NCBI RefSeq assembly: GCF_046115505.1
Contig: NZ_CP170736.1
Location: 868,001 to 932,000 of the forward strand
Length of the DNA stretch: 64,000 nt
Reading direction: 5' to 3'
Source of the DNA: Dellaglioa kimchii
Lineage (GTDB): Bacteria > Bacillota > Bacilli > Lactobacillales > Lactobacillaceae
Shown here: one piece after another, positions 8,131 through 15,810 of the stretch
Position numbering within the stretch: the stretch's first letter is position 1
Layout: each line of letters begins with the position of its first letter
Made by a program: the position numbers and the translations under genes
Notes under the pieces: generated by a model
Database searches by the model: none
Seen by the model: the letters and a program-made list of their open reading frames with translations, nothing else
Told to the model about the DNA's origin: nothing

Positions 8131-8988
8131 TTATTTATGCTTTTTCCATAAAAATGTGTAAATTGATTCATCAACTCGTTTATTTTCATGTAATAATCTG
8201 TGAGCTGCTCTTCGACCGCTCACAATAAGTTCCTGATAATTAAGCTGATTTTCAACTAAATAGCGAAGTGATAAAACGCTATTAATGGAAACAGCGCCAT
8301 CATTACCATTTTTCAAATCACCAGCAATATTTAAAAATTGTAAATTCTCTGGTAAATGCTGCATTGCCTTTTCAAAATACTGGTAGAGTGAAGTCGTTTC
8401 CACTGGACCTTTATCAGTTAAAAATAAATCTTCAATGATAGGCGTATTTTGTGCTACATTATGATCATTGTATGGTGCACCAATTGAGATGGCATGTGCC
8501 ACCACTGGGACGTCAGTTATATCCCTGTATTCTGTCATATAGCGCAATATACTGACACTACCCATTGAATGTCCAACAAAATCAACCTTTTTAATGGCAT
8601 AAGCACCATATAAAAATTGCATAATATAATGTAACCATAAGCTTTGTTTTTCAACAGGAGCTATATTATTTTTAAATAAAACTTGAATGAATGGTTGCGC
8701 AGATCTTAATTGACCTTCAACATGTAAACTACCATTATCATCTACTATGATAACCATATCTTTACGGCCATAACCTGCTCGTTCAAAACGAGCAATCATG
8801 GGGCCAAAAGAAAGTCGATTACCGCTATAACCGTGAACAAATAGTGTTGGGGTCATCTTGTCACTAGCTACAATTGGATCAGAGGCATCAATTGAAACAT
8901 GCCCTAATCGTCTAAATTTATTTCCAATGAAAAAACTTGTGCCTGCTCCTAGATCTAACAAACCTAGCTTCAAAAGTCCCTTAGTCAT
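8131..8988 (-). CDS. alpha/beta hydrolase, DUF915 (cell-surface hydrolase type)
   Basis: A 285-residue hydrolase. Seen: a hydrophobic N-terminal segment (about 5-22) that may anchor or export it, the strand-turn LFVHGYSGN (about 48-56) that forms the oxyanion region, and the nucleophile elbow VGHSMGS (about 138-144). A late Asp (NGNDGAVSI, about 228-236) and His (RAAHRL, about 260-265) are good candidates for the rest of the catalytic triad. DUF915 proteins are common in lactobacilli; substrates are mostly unknown, probably esters. It lies between nusG and rplK, in the same direction, 32 bases after nusG, and may be read through from the nusG promoter. Confidence 0.88.
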   Translation of the reverse strand: MTKGLLKLGLLDLGAGTSFFIGNKFRRLGHVSIDASDPIVASDKMTPTLFVHGYSGNRLSFGPMIARFERAGYGRKDMVIIVDDNGSLHVEGQLRSAQPFIQVLFKNNIAPVEKQSLWLHYIMQFLYGAYAIKKVDFVGHSMGSVSILRYMTEYRDITDVPVVAHAISIGAPYNDHNVAQNTPIIEDLFLTDKGPVETTSLYQYFEKAMQHLPENLQFLNIAGDLKNGNDGAVSINSVLSLRYLVENQLNYQELIVSGRRAAHRLLHENKRVDESIYTFLWKKHK

Positions 8989-9020
8989 TAAATCACCTTC
9001 TACTTTTGTGAGTTATCACT

Positions 9021-9569
9021 TTAGCCTAATAATTTATCTACTTGATCAAAGTTTAATTCTGTACTTGTTTCACGACCAAACATATCAATATCAACTTTAA
9101 GTTTTAATTTTTCATTATCGATTTCCGTTACTTTACCGATAAGGTTAGCAAATGCACCTTCAATAATTGTGACAGATTCACCGATTTCAATGTCCAATTC
9201 TTGATGACGAGCACTCATACCCAAACGACGAAGAATTAATTCCACTTCTTCAGGTAGTAATGGTGCTGGTTTACTTCCGGCCCCATGAGAACCAACGAAC
9301 CCAGTTACACCTGGTGTATTACGAACAACATACCATGATTCATCTGACATACCCATCTCAACTAAAACATATCCAGGGAATGTTTTCTTCATATCTGTTT
9401 TTTCTTTACCATTTTTAACTTCACGTTCTTCTTCTTCAGGAACAACTACACGGAAAATAAAATCTTCCATACCCATTGATTGTGCACGTGATTCAATATT
9501 TGTTTTAACTTTATTTTCGTAACCAGAGTAAGTATGTAAGACATACCAACTTTTTTCGATTGATTCCAT
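9021..9569 (-). CDS. nusG: transcription termination/antitermination protein NusG
   Basis: NusG binds RNA polymerase and couples it to ribosomes or modulates pausing. The 182-residue product has the NGN domain (SWYVLHTYSGYENKVK; FPGYVLVEM; VRNTPGVTGFVG) and the C-terminal KOW domain (GESVTIIEGAFANLIGKVTE). The ATG follows AAGGAGAG. In most Firmicutes nusG directly follows secE; here a terminator-like hairpin (9612-9641) separates them, and the DUF915 hydrolase gene follows. Confidence 0.97.
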   Translation of the reverse strand: MESIEKSWYVLHTYSGYENKVKTNIESRAQSMGMEDFIFRVVVPEEEEREVKNGKEKTDMKKTFPGYVLVEMGMSDESWYVVRNTPGVTGFVGSHGAGSKPAPLLPEEVELILRRLGMSARHQELDIEIGESVTIIEGAFANLIGKVTEIDNEKLKLKVDIDMFGRETSTELNFDQVDKLLG

Positions 9570-9611
9570 TATATATATCTCTCCTTAAATTATCAGCATC
9601 ATTTTTCTCAA

Positions 9612-9641
9612 ACAAAAAAAACTCCGCATCAACGAAGTTTT
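9612..9641 (-). terminator. terminator between secE and nusG
   Basis: On the minus strand the stem AAACTTCG / CGGAGTTT is followed by eight T residues. It lies 47 bases past the secE stop and 43 bases before the nusG start, so it either ends the rpmG-secE transcript or attenuates nusG. Confidence 0.85.
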
Positions 9642-9687
9642 CTCACTTGTGTCATTATATCAAAACATCAGTTAAATAGCTATTTTT

Positions 9688-9867
9688 CTATGAAAATAGG
9701 GTTAAGAATGCAGAAGCACCTGAATCAACAATCCAGAAGAATATCGCAAACATAATTGCAGTTACAACAACAGTTGTTGTATCACGACGTAGTTCCTTAC
9801 CTGTTGGCCAAGTTGTTGCTTTAATTTCTACGATAACACTTTTAAGAAATGCATTAATTTTTCTCAT
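9688..9867 (-). CDS. secE: preprotein translocase subunit SecE
   Basis: SecE is the small clamp subunit of the SecYEG channel. The product is 59 residues with a single membrane segment (about residues 33-53) preceded by the conserved amphipathic part, IKATTWPTGKELRRDT. The frame is open to 9891, but the ATG at 9867 has GGGGGA at correct spacing and avoids overlap with rpmG. It follows rpmG by 10 bases, forming the usual rpmG-secE pair. Confidence 0.95.
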   Translation of the reverse strand: MRKINAFLKSVIVEIKATTWPTGKELRRDTTTVVVTAIMFAIFFWIVDSGASAFLTLFS

Positions 9868-9877
9868 AACTATCCCC

Positions 9878-10027
9878 CTATTTTGTTTCACGATGTAACG
9901 TATGTTTATTACAATATTTACAAAATTTGTTTACTTCTAAGCGTGCGGTTCTGCTCGGTTTTGCAGCTACAATATAATTTCTTGAACCGCAAACGATACA
10001 AGCCAATGCTACTTTTCTTTGTGCCAT
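9878..10027 (-). CDS. rpmG: 50S ribosomal protein L33 (zinc-binding form)
   Basis: A 49-residue protein, too short for most gene finders. The translation starts MAQRKVALACIVCGSRNY and ends CNKHTLHRETK. Both cysteine pairs (CIVC near 10-13 and CKYC near 35-38) are intact, so this is the zinc-binding (C+) paralogue rather than the zinc-independent form used under zinc starvation. The ATG at 10027 follows AAGGAGAAAAA. It lies between sigH and secE, the usual place in lactobacilli. Confidence 0.95.
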   Translation of the reverse strand: MAQRKVALACIVCGSRNYIVAAKPSRTARLEVNKFCKYCNKHTLHRETK

Positions 10028-10104
10028 GACTTTTTCTCCTTAATGTAAAGTTAACAAACGCTAACTTCGACTAACATTTTTAAAGAATACACTCATTTTA
10101 CATT

Positions 10105-10141
10105 AAAAGAAAGAAAAAAGGAACCACCCTCTTTTCTTTCT
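10105..10141 (-). terminator. terminator after sigH
   Basis: A purine/pyrimidine stem (AAAGAAAGAAAAGAGG pairing with CCTTTTTTCTTTCTTT on the minus strand, loop GTGGTT-like), starting eight bases past the sigH stop and ending in a T-rich arm. Confidence 0.75.
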
Positions 10142-10148
10142 TTCCTAA

Positions 10149-10757
10149 TTATCGATTTTCTTTAAAAAATAACCCAAGTTTACTCTTACACCTTGAGATA
10201 GATCCTAATACCTTTTTCATATCACACTCTAAAATAAGTGCAATTTCTTCTGGCTTTTTCATTTGATAATAAAGTAAAACAAAAGTACTTCTTTCCAACT
10301 CTGACAATTTCAATTCAAAAGCATCCAATTTTTCTTGAAGGATAATTCTATCATCTGCCAATATCTCACAATAAAACGAGGGCCGTTCACATTCACCATA
10401 AGTTTCTTCATAACATTCTAAAGAATGAGAGTTCGCGTCAGATAACCTTTTAGTCGCTGATTGTTTGCGGATTAAACTGAAGATACAATTCGATAGACTG
10501 GTTTTAAAATACTGTCCAAACGTAATTCCTTTGTTCGGTTGGTAATTTCTTAATGCTTTAAGACAAACAGTTCTAGCCTCTTGTAAAAAATCTTCAGTAT
10601 CCCATAATTTTAAATAGTATTTACGAATCATAGAATAGACCATTGGACGATATCGTTCAAACAACGGTTCAAATTTATGATCTGCACCTAATTTAATTTG
10701 GCAAATCAATTGAAAATCTGTTTCAGTTTCAGTACTCCGGTAAGTTTCATCTAACAA
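10149..10757 (-). CDS. sigH: sigma-70 family factor, SigH/ComX type
   Basis: A sigma factor of the sigma-30/SigH group. Region 2 is clear (FEPLFERYRPMVYSMIRKYY, then DTEDFLQEARTVCLKALRNY and KGITFGQYFKTSLSNCIF), and the C-terminal region 4-like helix pair is near SELERSTFVLLYYQMKKPEE. SigH proteins drive competence or transition-state genes in Bacillus and, in lactobacilli, com genes under some conditions. Start choice: the frame opens at an ATG at 10784 without a ribosome-binding site, whereas a TTG at 10757 has GGAGAG five bases before it; I prefer the TTG (202 aa). Position next to rpmG-secE is conserved. Confidence 0.87.
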   Translation of the reverse strand: MLDETYRSTETETDFQLICQIKLGADHKFEPLFERYRPMVYSMIRKYYLKLWDTEDFLQEARTVCLKALRNYQPNKGITFGQYFKTSLSNCIFSLIRKQSATKRLSDANSHSLECYEETYGECERPSFYCEILADDRIILQEKLDAFELKLSELERSTFVLLYYQMKKPEEIALILECDMKKVLGSISRCKSKLGLFFKENR

Positions 10758-10825
10758 GTAGACTCTCCATATCCGGGTCTCCATTTTTCAATATACCAAA
10801 CATAATGACCGATTACAACAGTTGC

Positions 10826-11350
10826 CTAGTCATGTGATAAGTTATCGCGTAATTCTGCAAGACTATCCAATTGTTCCGAGTCCCACGGAGAGCGACGAAC
10901 CGATGCCTCCGTTTGATATTTTTTAGCTTGTTGGGCAACTTCTTTTTTAGATTCATTAATATCTTTATATAACTCCCATGCAGGAATTCTTAATGCCCCT
11001 TGCGAGAAAATAGTCCACTGTTCTGCTTGATCACTAGTTGCAACAGTTACCTGTGTGAGTTTAGTCTGTAACTCACCTATCATCGCTTCAATATAACTAT
11101 CAGCCGTCTGGCCTTCTGCCGTCCAAATAATCTCTAATCCATATTTTGTATAACTCTTTGATAGTCCTGGAACATACATTGCATCAAAGACAACGATTAA
11201 CCGAGAGTCAATCTGTTTATGATAATTTGATAACTTGTGTAGTAATAAGTCACGTGCTTCATCAAGTCGCTCTGATTGTTTCAATCGATTTAATTCTGGC
11301 CAATTACCAATCATATTATAGGCATCTACAACCAAAATTTGCTTTTTCAT
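10826..11350 (-). CDS. yacP: NYN-domain ribonuclease YacP/Rae1
   Basis: A 174-residue NYN (DUF901) protein. In B. subtilis the homologue Rae1 is a ribosome-associated endonuclease that cuts some mRNAs in the A site. Seen: the N-terminal strand ILVVDAYNMIGNWPEL with the first conserved Asp, IVVFDAMYVPG with the second acidic residue, and VATSDQAEQ with the third, together forming the metal site of PIN/NYN nucleases. The C-terminus is helical and basic. It follows rlmB with a 2-base gap, so it is translated from the cysS-mrnC-rlmB-yacP transcript. Confidence 0.93.
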   Translation of the reverse strand: MKKQILVVDAYNMIGNWPELNRLKQSERLDEARDLLLHKLSNYHKQIDSRLIVVFDAMYVPGLSKSYTKYGLEIIWTAEGQTADSYIEAMIGELQTKLTQVTVATSDQAEQWTIFSQGALRIPAWELYKDINESKKEVAQQAKKYQTEASVRRSPWDSEQLDSLAELRDNLSHD

Positions 11351-11352
11351 TA

Positions 11353-12111
11353 TTATTTACCCCTAGAAGTAAATCCTTGATAAATAAGTAAACTGGCTGC
11401 GACACTGGCGTTTAAACTTTGAACATGTCCAACCATTGGGATGGTCAACATACCATCACAAGCTTTTTTCAATAACGGTGAAATACCTTTTCCTTCATTA
11501 CCAATTACAAGTGCTGTGGGTCCTTTAGCATCCCATTCACGATAATCTTGTCCATCCATATCTGTTCCAAAGACCCATAATCCAGCCTTTTTCAATTCAT
11601 TTACAGTATTTACTAAATTAGTTACGCGGGCAACCGGCATGTATTCAATTGCACCCGTTGACGTCTTAGCAACTGTTGACGTTAATCCGACTGCACGACG
11701 TTTTGGAATAATAATACCATGTACACCCGCAGCATCGGCTGTTCTCATAATTGATCCTAAGTTGTGTGGATCTTCAACATTATCTAAAATAAGGAAAAAT
11801 GGTGGTTCATCTTTATCAGCTGCACTTTTGAAAAGATCATCGATAGTTGCATATTCAAATGCGGCAACTGCTACAATAACGCCTTGGTGATTTTGTTGAT
11901 CTGATAATAAATCTAATTTACTTTTAGGGACTAGTTGTGTGATAATACCTTTTTTCTTTGCTAACTGTTCAATGCCACTTAAAACATCTGATTTTAATCC
12001 AGTTTGTAAAAATAATTTGTTAATTGATTGATTACTTTTTAATGCTGCTTCTACAGGGTGACGACCAATAATAAAATCGCCAGCCTCTTCACTACTTCTT
12101 GGTTGTCCCAT
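11353..12111 (-). CDS. rlmB: 23S rRNA 2'-O-methyltransferase RlmB (SpoU/TrmH family)
   Basis: The family methylates the ribose of G2251 (E. coli numbering) in 23S rRNA with S-adenosylmethionine. The 252-residue product has the N-terminal SpoU substrate-binding domain (IIGRHPVEAALKSN) and the C-terminal SPOUT knot with its three motifs: ILDNVEDPHNLGSIMRTADA, LVIGNEGKGIS and IPMVGHVQSLNASVAASLL. The ATG has AAAGGAGA. It overlaps the end of mrnC by 20 bases, typical of this operon, and links tRNA synthetase, rRNA maturation and RNA decay genes. Confidence 0.95.
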   Translation of the reverse strand: MGQPRSSEEAGDFIIGRHPVEAALKSNQSINKLFLQTGLKSDVLSGIEQLAKKKGIITQLVPKSKLDLLSDQQNHQGVIVAVAAFEYATIDDLFKSAADKDEPPFFLILDNVEDPHNLGSIMRTADAAGVHGIIIPKRRAVGLTSTVAKTSTGAIEYMPVARVTNLVNTVNELKKAGLWVFGTDMDGQDYREWDAKGPTALVIGNEGKGISPLLKKACDGMLTIPMVGHVQSLNASVAASLLIYQGFTSRGK

Positions 12112-12514
12112 TTAAGTTCTCCTTTTCAACGGTGTTAATACACCATTTTGCCAATTCGGCTAATCTATCGTTTTGATTACTCAAAAATAAGTAGCCAAAT
12201 AATGCTTCAAATCCAGTTGAAATACGATACGTTATTACTGATGTATTTTTAGCTGAAGTATGACTTTTAGCATTACGGCCACGTTTAAAGTAGTCTATTT
12301 CCTCTTCAGTTAAAATATTATTTTCTGTCATTTTATCTATCAAGAAAGCTTGTGCTTTGGCTGATACATAATGTGTTGCTTGATGATGTAATTGAGTTGG
12401 TCTTGTAAGTCCTTGTACAAGCAAGTGTTTACGAACAAATACTTCATAAATACCATCACCCATATAAGCTAACGCAATCCCATTCATTTGTTGATAATCT
12501 GCATTATTTTCCAT
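12092..12514 (-). CDS. mrnC: Mini-ribonuclease III
   Basis: MrnC is a dimeric RNase III-like enzyme without a dsRNA-binding domain that matures 23S rRNA ends with help from L3. The 140-residue product has the RNase III signature in short form: LAYMGDGIYEVFVRKHLL near the start (catalytic Asp) and the C-terminal EALFGYLFLSN (catalytic Glu). The ATG at 12514 overlaps the cysS stop as TAATG and has GGAGA before it; the ATG five codons upstream is less well placed. It lies between cysS and rlmB as in most Firmicutes. Confidence 0.95.
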   Translation of the reverse strand: MENNADYQQMNGIALAYMGDGIYEVFVRKHLLVQGLTRPTQLHHQATHYVSAKAQAFLIDKMTENNILTEEEIDYFKRGRNAKSHTSAKNTSVITYRISTGFEALFGYLFLSNQNDRLAELAKWCINTVEKENLNGTTKK

Positions 12515-13923
12515 TAGTCTTTTCTCCATCTAGTTCCTTGTGGTGTGTCTTCCAAAATAATTCCTTCTGCTGCAAGTTGATCTCGAATTTCATCGCTTTT
12601 TTGAAAATCTTTTTGTTTCTTAGCTTCTATTCTTTGTGAAATTAATTTTTCAACTCTGATATCTAAAGCATCAGCTACTTGTCCAAACGCTAATCCAAAA
12701 ACTGATGTCATTTTTTTGAAAATTTCTAACAAGTGATTAATTGAATCTTGTTTTACTTGTTTGTTTTCAGAATAAACATTCATTTTCTTAGCTAAATCAT
12801 AGATAACTGCAATACCATTTTGTGAATTAAAATCATCATCCATAGCATTTTCAAAATTAGCTAAGCTTTCATTAATTTGATTTTCAACTAATTGATCTTC
12901 TCCTGAAACAGCATCGTTCAATCGATAAGTTAAATTATCAAATGCCGTTTTCAATTTATTTAAATTATTAGTTGCTTCATCAATATTCGTTTGACTATAC
13001 TGAATTGGACGGCGGTAATGTGTTGTTGCCATAAAAAAACGGATAACTTGTGGATCAACTTCTTTAATCATATCATGCACTGTAACAAAGTTACCTAGTG
13101 ATTTACTCATTTTTTCATCATTTTCACCAATTGTTACAAATCCATTATGCATCCAATAATTAGCAAATTTTTGACCCGTTTCAGCTTCACTTTGAGCAAT
13201 CTCGTTCTCATGATGTGGAAACATTAAATCTTGTCCACCACCATGAATATCAATCGTCGGACCCAGATATTTTGTTGCCATTACGGAACACTCAATGTGC
13301 CAACCCGGACGACCCTTACCAAATGGAGAGTTCCAAGAAAGATCATCATTTTTGACTGATTTCCAAAGTGCAAAATCAATTTCGTCTTCTTTTCGAGCCG
13401 TTTCTTCATTATCAACATGCTGACTAGCGCCTTGTTCTAATTCGTTGATATTTTGATCAGATAACTTACCATAATCTGGAGATTTACGCGTTCTAAAATA
13501 AACATCCCCATCAGATTCATAAGCGTACCCTTTATCAATTAAATTTAATATAAATTGAATGATATCATCAATATTTTCTGTTGCCTTAGGATTTTTAGTC
13601 GCTGGTTCAATTGCCAATGCCTTTGTATCCTCCATAAAAGCAGCAATAAACTTATCTGCTAATTGTTGCACTGTTATATGGTCTTCTTTAGCAGCTTTGA
13701 TCATTTTATCATCAACATCTGTAAAATTAGATACGTAATTAACTTTAAACTGACGATATTCAAAATATCGACGAATTGTATCAAACGCAATAGCACTTCG
13801 CGCATTCCCAATATGAATATAGTTATAAACAGTTGGCCCACAAACGTACATACTAACTTTTCCAGACACAAGTGGTTTAAAAACCTCTTTTTGATTCGTT
13901 AATGTATTATAAATTGAAATCAT
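12514..13923 (-). CDS. cysS: cysteine--tRNA ligase
   Basis: A class I aminoacyl-tRNA synthetase that charges tRNA-Cys. The 469-residue product has the HIGH-type motif in YNYIHIGNARS, the zinc ligands in MYVCGPTVYNY and in WHIECSVMATKYLG, the HGGGQDLMFPHHENE block and the KMSKSLGN loop (the lysine that stabilises the transition state). The reading frame starts five codons earlier (13938), but the ATG at 13923 follows GGGTGA and matches family starts. Expression is likely controlled by the T-box leader at 13963-14178, which senses uncharged tRNA-Cys. It begins the cysS-mrnC-rlmB-yacP run. Confidence 0.97.
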   Translation of the reverse strand: MISIYNTLTNQKEVFKPLVSGKVSMYVCGPTVYNYIHIGNARSAIAFDTIRRYFEYRQFKVNYVSNFTDVDDKMIKAAKEDHITVQQLADKFIAAFMEDTKALAIEPATKNPKATENIDDIIQFILNLIDKGYAYESDGDVYFRTRKSPDYGKLSDQNINELEQGASQHVDNEETARKEDEIDFALWKSVKNDDLSWNSPFGKGRPGWHIECSVMATKYLGPTIDIHGGGQDLMFPHHENEIAQSEAETGQKFANYWMHNGFVTIGENDEKMSKSLGNFVTVHDMIKEVDPQVIRFFMATTHYRRPIQYSQTNIDEATNNLNKLKTAFDNLTYRLNDAVSGEDQLVENQINESLANFENAMDDDFNSQNGIAVIYDLAKKMNVYSENKQVKQDSINHLLEIFKKMTSVFGLAFGQVADALDIRVEKLISQRIEAKKQKDFQKSDEIRDQLAAEGIILEDTPQGTRWRKD

Positions 13924-13962
13924 TTTATCACCCGCCATTTAATCTTTTTGTTAAAAAAAGAC

Positions 13963-13992
13963 GTCTTTTATATAATTATAAAAGACGTCTTC
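13963..13992 (-). terminator. T-box terminator hairpin
   Basis: On the minus strand AAGACGTCTTTTAT folds back on ATAAAAGACGTCTT, followed by TTTTTTT. In the tRNA-bound state the T-box core would pair with its 5' side and prevent termination. Confidence 0.9.
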
Positions 13993-14178
13993 AACGTTGT
14001 TCCACTCCTTAAGATGTAGTAAAACTGCATCCAACAATGAGTTAACGTTCATTACACGACTATAATTACTTTGTTCATCATAGCATTTTAAAGAGGCACT
14101 TCACAACTAACGTTTGTTTTCTCACATCACCGAAAACTTTCTAAAAAACGCTACTAAGTTATTACTCTCTCTTATCAA
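13963..14178 (-). ncRNA. T-box leader of cysS
   Basis: On the minus strand, about 215 nt before cysS contain an AG-rich stem I (AGAGAGTAATAAC, GGTGATGTGAGAAAAC), a candidate cysteine specifier TGC in GAAGTGCCTC (near 14095-14104), and the T-box-like sequence GGAGTGGAACAACG, followed by a strong terminator (13963-13992). The T-box core is degenerate against the usual TGGNACCGCG, but position, order of parts and specifier fit regulation by tRNA-Cys. Confidence 0.85.
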
Positions 14179-14181
14179 AAA

Positions 14182-15675
14182 TTATTTTGTATTCATTTCT
14201 TCTAACGTTTTGTTCAAATGAGCTAATGCTTTTTCACGACCAAGCAATTCGATTGATGCTGGTAATTCTGGTCCATGCATTTCACGTGTTGTTGCAATAC
14301 GGATTGGCATATATAATTGACGACCTTTAATTTTTGTATCTTTTTGAATTGATTTAATTGTTGCTTGGATAGCAACAGCATCAAAAATATCAATCGTTTT
14401 AATGCGTTCAGCAAATTCTTTTAAAACTGTTGGTGCTGTTTCAACAGCTAATTCTGCCTTTGCTTCATCATCAAGAACAGGTGGTTCGCTTAAAAATACT
14501 TCCGCCATTTCAGTAATTTGACCTGTATATGACATTTGTTGCTTATAAAGGCTAATTAATTTACGAGCCCATTCAATTCTTTCTGCACTTGGATCAGCTT
14601 CAATTTTACCATCTTGAATTAATTGACGTAAAGCCAAATCCATTACTTTATCTTCATCAGCTGTTTTAATATATTGATTATTAATCCATTCTAATTTTTT
14701 ACCATCAAATGAAGCTGGCGACTTGCTTAAACGTTTAGGATCAAACATTTTAATCAATTCTTGACGAGAGAAAATTTCACTTTCGCCGACTGGTGACCAA
14801 CCTAATAAGGTAATGAAGTTTACCATAGCTTCTGGCAAGTAACCCAATTCGCGATATTGTTCAATGAACTGGAGAACATTCTCATCACGTTTACTTAATT
14901 TCTTACCCGTTTCCGTATTGATGATTAATGTCATATGTCCAAAGATAGGTGCATCCCAGCCAAATGCTTCATAAATCATCAATTGTTTAGGTGTGTTAGC
15001 GATATGGTCATCCCCACGAAGAACATGTGTGATTTCCATTAAGTGATCATCAACAACAACAGCAAAGTTATAAGTTGGCATACCATCACGTTTTTGAATA
15101 ACAAAATCGCCACCAATAGTATTTGAATCAAAGGTAATTTCACCCTTAACAATATCTTTAAATTCATATTTTTTATTTGCTGGAACACGGAAACGAATAA
15201 CAGGTGTTAGTCCGGCTGCTTTTGATTCTGCAATTTTAGCAGTAATCTCATCATCAGACATGCCTGCATATTCGTATTCATAATGTGGCATTTCATTGCG
15301 TGCTTTTTGAGCGTCACGATCTGCTTCAAGTTCATCTTCTGTTTTATATGACTCATAAGCCAAATTTTTATCCACTAATTCTTGGATTAATGGTAAATAG
15401 ATATCTTTACGTTCTGATTGACGATAAGGACCAAATTTTCCTGGTTTATCAGGACCTTCATCCCAATCCATACCTAACCATTTTAAGTTATCTAATTGGC
15501 TGCGTTCGCCATCAGCAATATTTCTCTTTGTATCAGTATCTTCAATACGGATAACAAAAGTACCCTTTTGACTTCTCGCAAATAAGTAATTAAATAGAGC
15601 TGTACGAGCATTTCCAATGTGTAAATGTCCAGTTGGACTTGGTGCATATCTGACACGAATTTTATTTTTAGCCAT
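14182..15675 (-). CDS. gltX: glutamate--tRNA ligase
   Basis: A class I synthetase charging tRNA-Glu and, in most lactobacilli, also tRNA-Gln for amidation by GatCAB. The 497-residue product shows the HIGH-type motif in YAPSPTGHLHIGNARTALFN, the block RIEDTDTKRN, and the KMSKS-type loop GKKLSKRDENVLQF (about 255-268). The C-terminal alpha-helical anticodon-binding domain follows. The ATG has GAGGCG. No glnS is present in the window, and a tRNA-Gln gene lies at 43257. It lies 258 bases before cysS and is separated from it by the T-box, so cysS has its own control. Confidence 0.97.
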   Translation of the reverse strand: MAKNKIRVRYAPSPTGHLHIGNARTALFNYLFARSQKGTFVIRIEDTDTKRNIADGERSQLDNLKWLGMDWDEGPDKPGKFGPYRQSERKDIYLPLIQELVDKNLAYESYKTEDELEADRDAQKARNEMPHYEYEYAGMSDDEITAKIAESKAAGLTPVIRFRVPANKKYEFKDIVKGEITFDSNTIGGDFVIQKRDGMPTYNFAVVVDDHLMEITHVLRGDDHIANTPKQLMIYEAFGWDAPIFGHMTLIINTETGKKLSKRDENVLQFIEQYRELGYLPEAMVNFITLLGWSPVGESEIFSRQELIKMFDPKRLSKSPASFDGKKLEWINNQYIKTADEDKVMDLALRQLIQDGKIEADPSAERIEWARKLISLYKQQMSYTGQITEMAEVFLSEPPVLDDEAKAELAVETAPTVLKEFAERIKTIDIFDAVAIQATIKSIQKDTKIKGRQLYMPIRIATTREMHGPELPASIELLGREKALAHLNKTLEEMNTK

Positions 15676-15772
15676 GATAACGCCTCTTTCTTTTTTTCTG
15701 TATTTAGTTACTACGATATAAATCGTTTATTTAAGGCTTTATTCAACTAATCTAGTTTACAATGAATTGGAT

Positions 15773-15810
15773 AAAAAATAAAGCCAATAATCTTAGTATT
15801 GACTTTATTT
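15773..15810 (-). terminator. terminator after the PIN/TRAM gene
   Basis: A 13-bp stem (15777-15789 with 15797-15809) rich in A/T, followed on the minus strand by a T run. The stem begins inside the last codons of the gene ending at 15805. Confidence 0.75.

Noticed and set aside
8001..8189. A 62-codon minus-strand frame bridging rplK and the hydrolase
   Set aside because: It overlaps the rplK promoter and leader and has no ribosome-binding site or homology.
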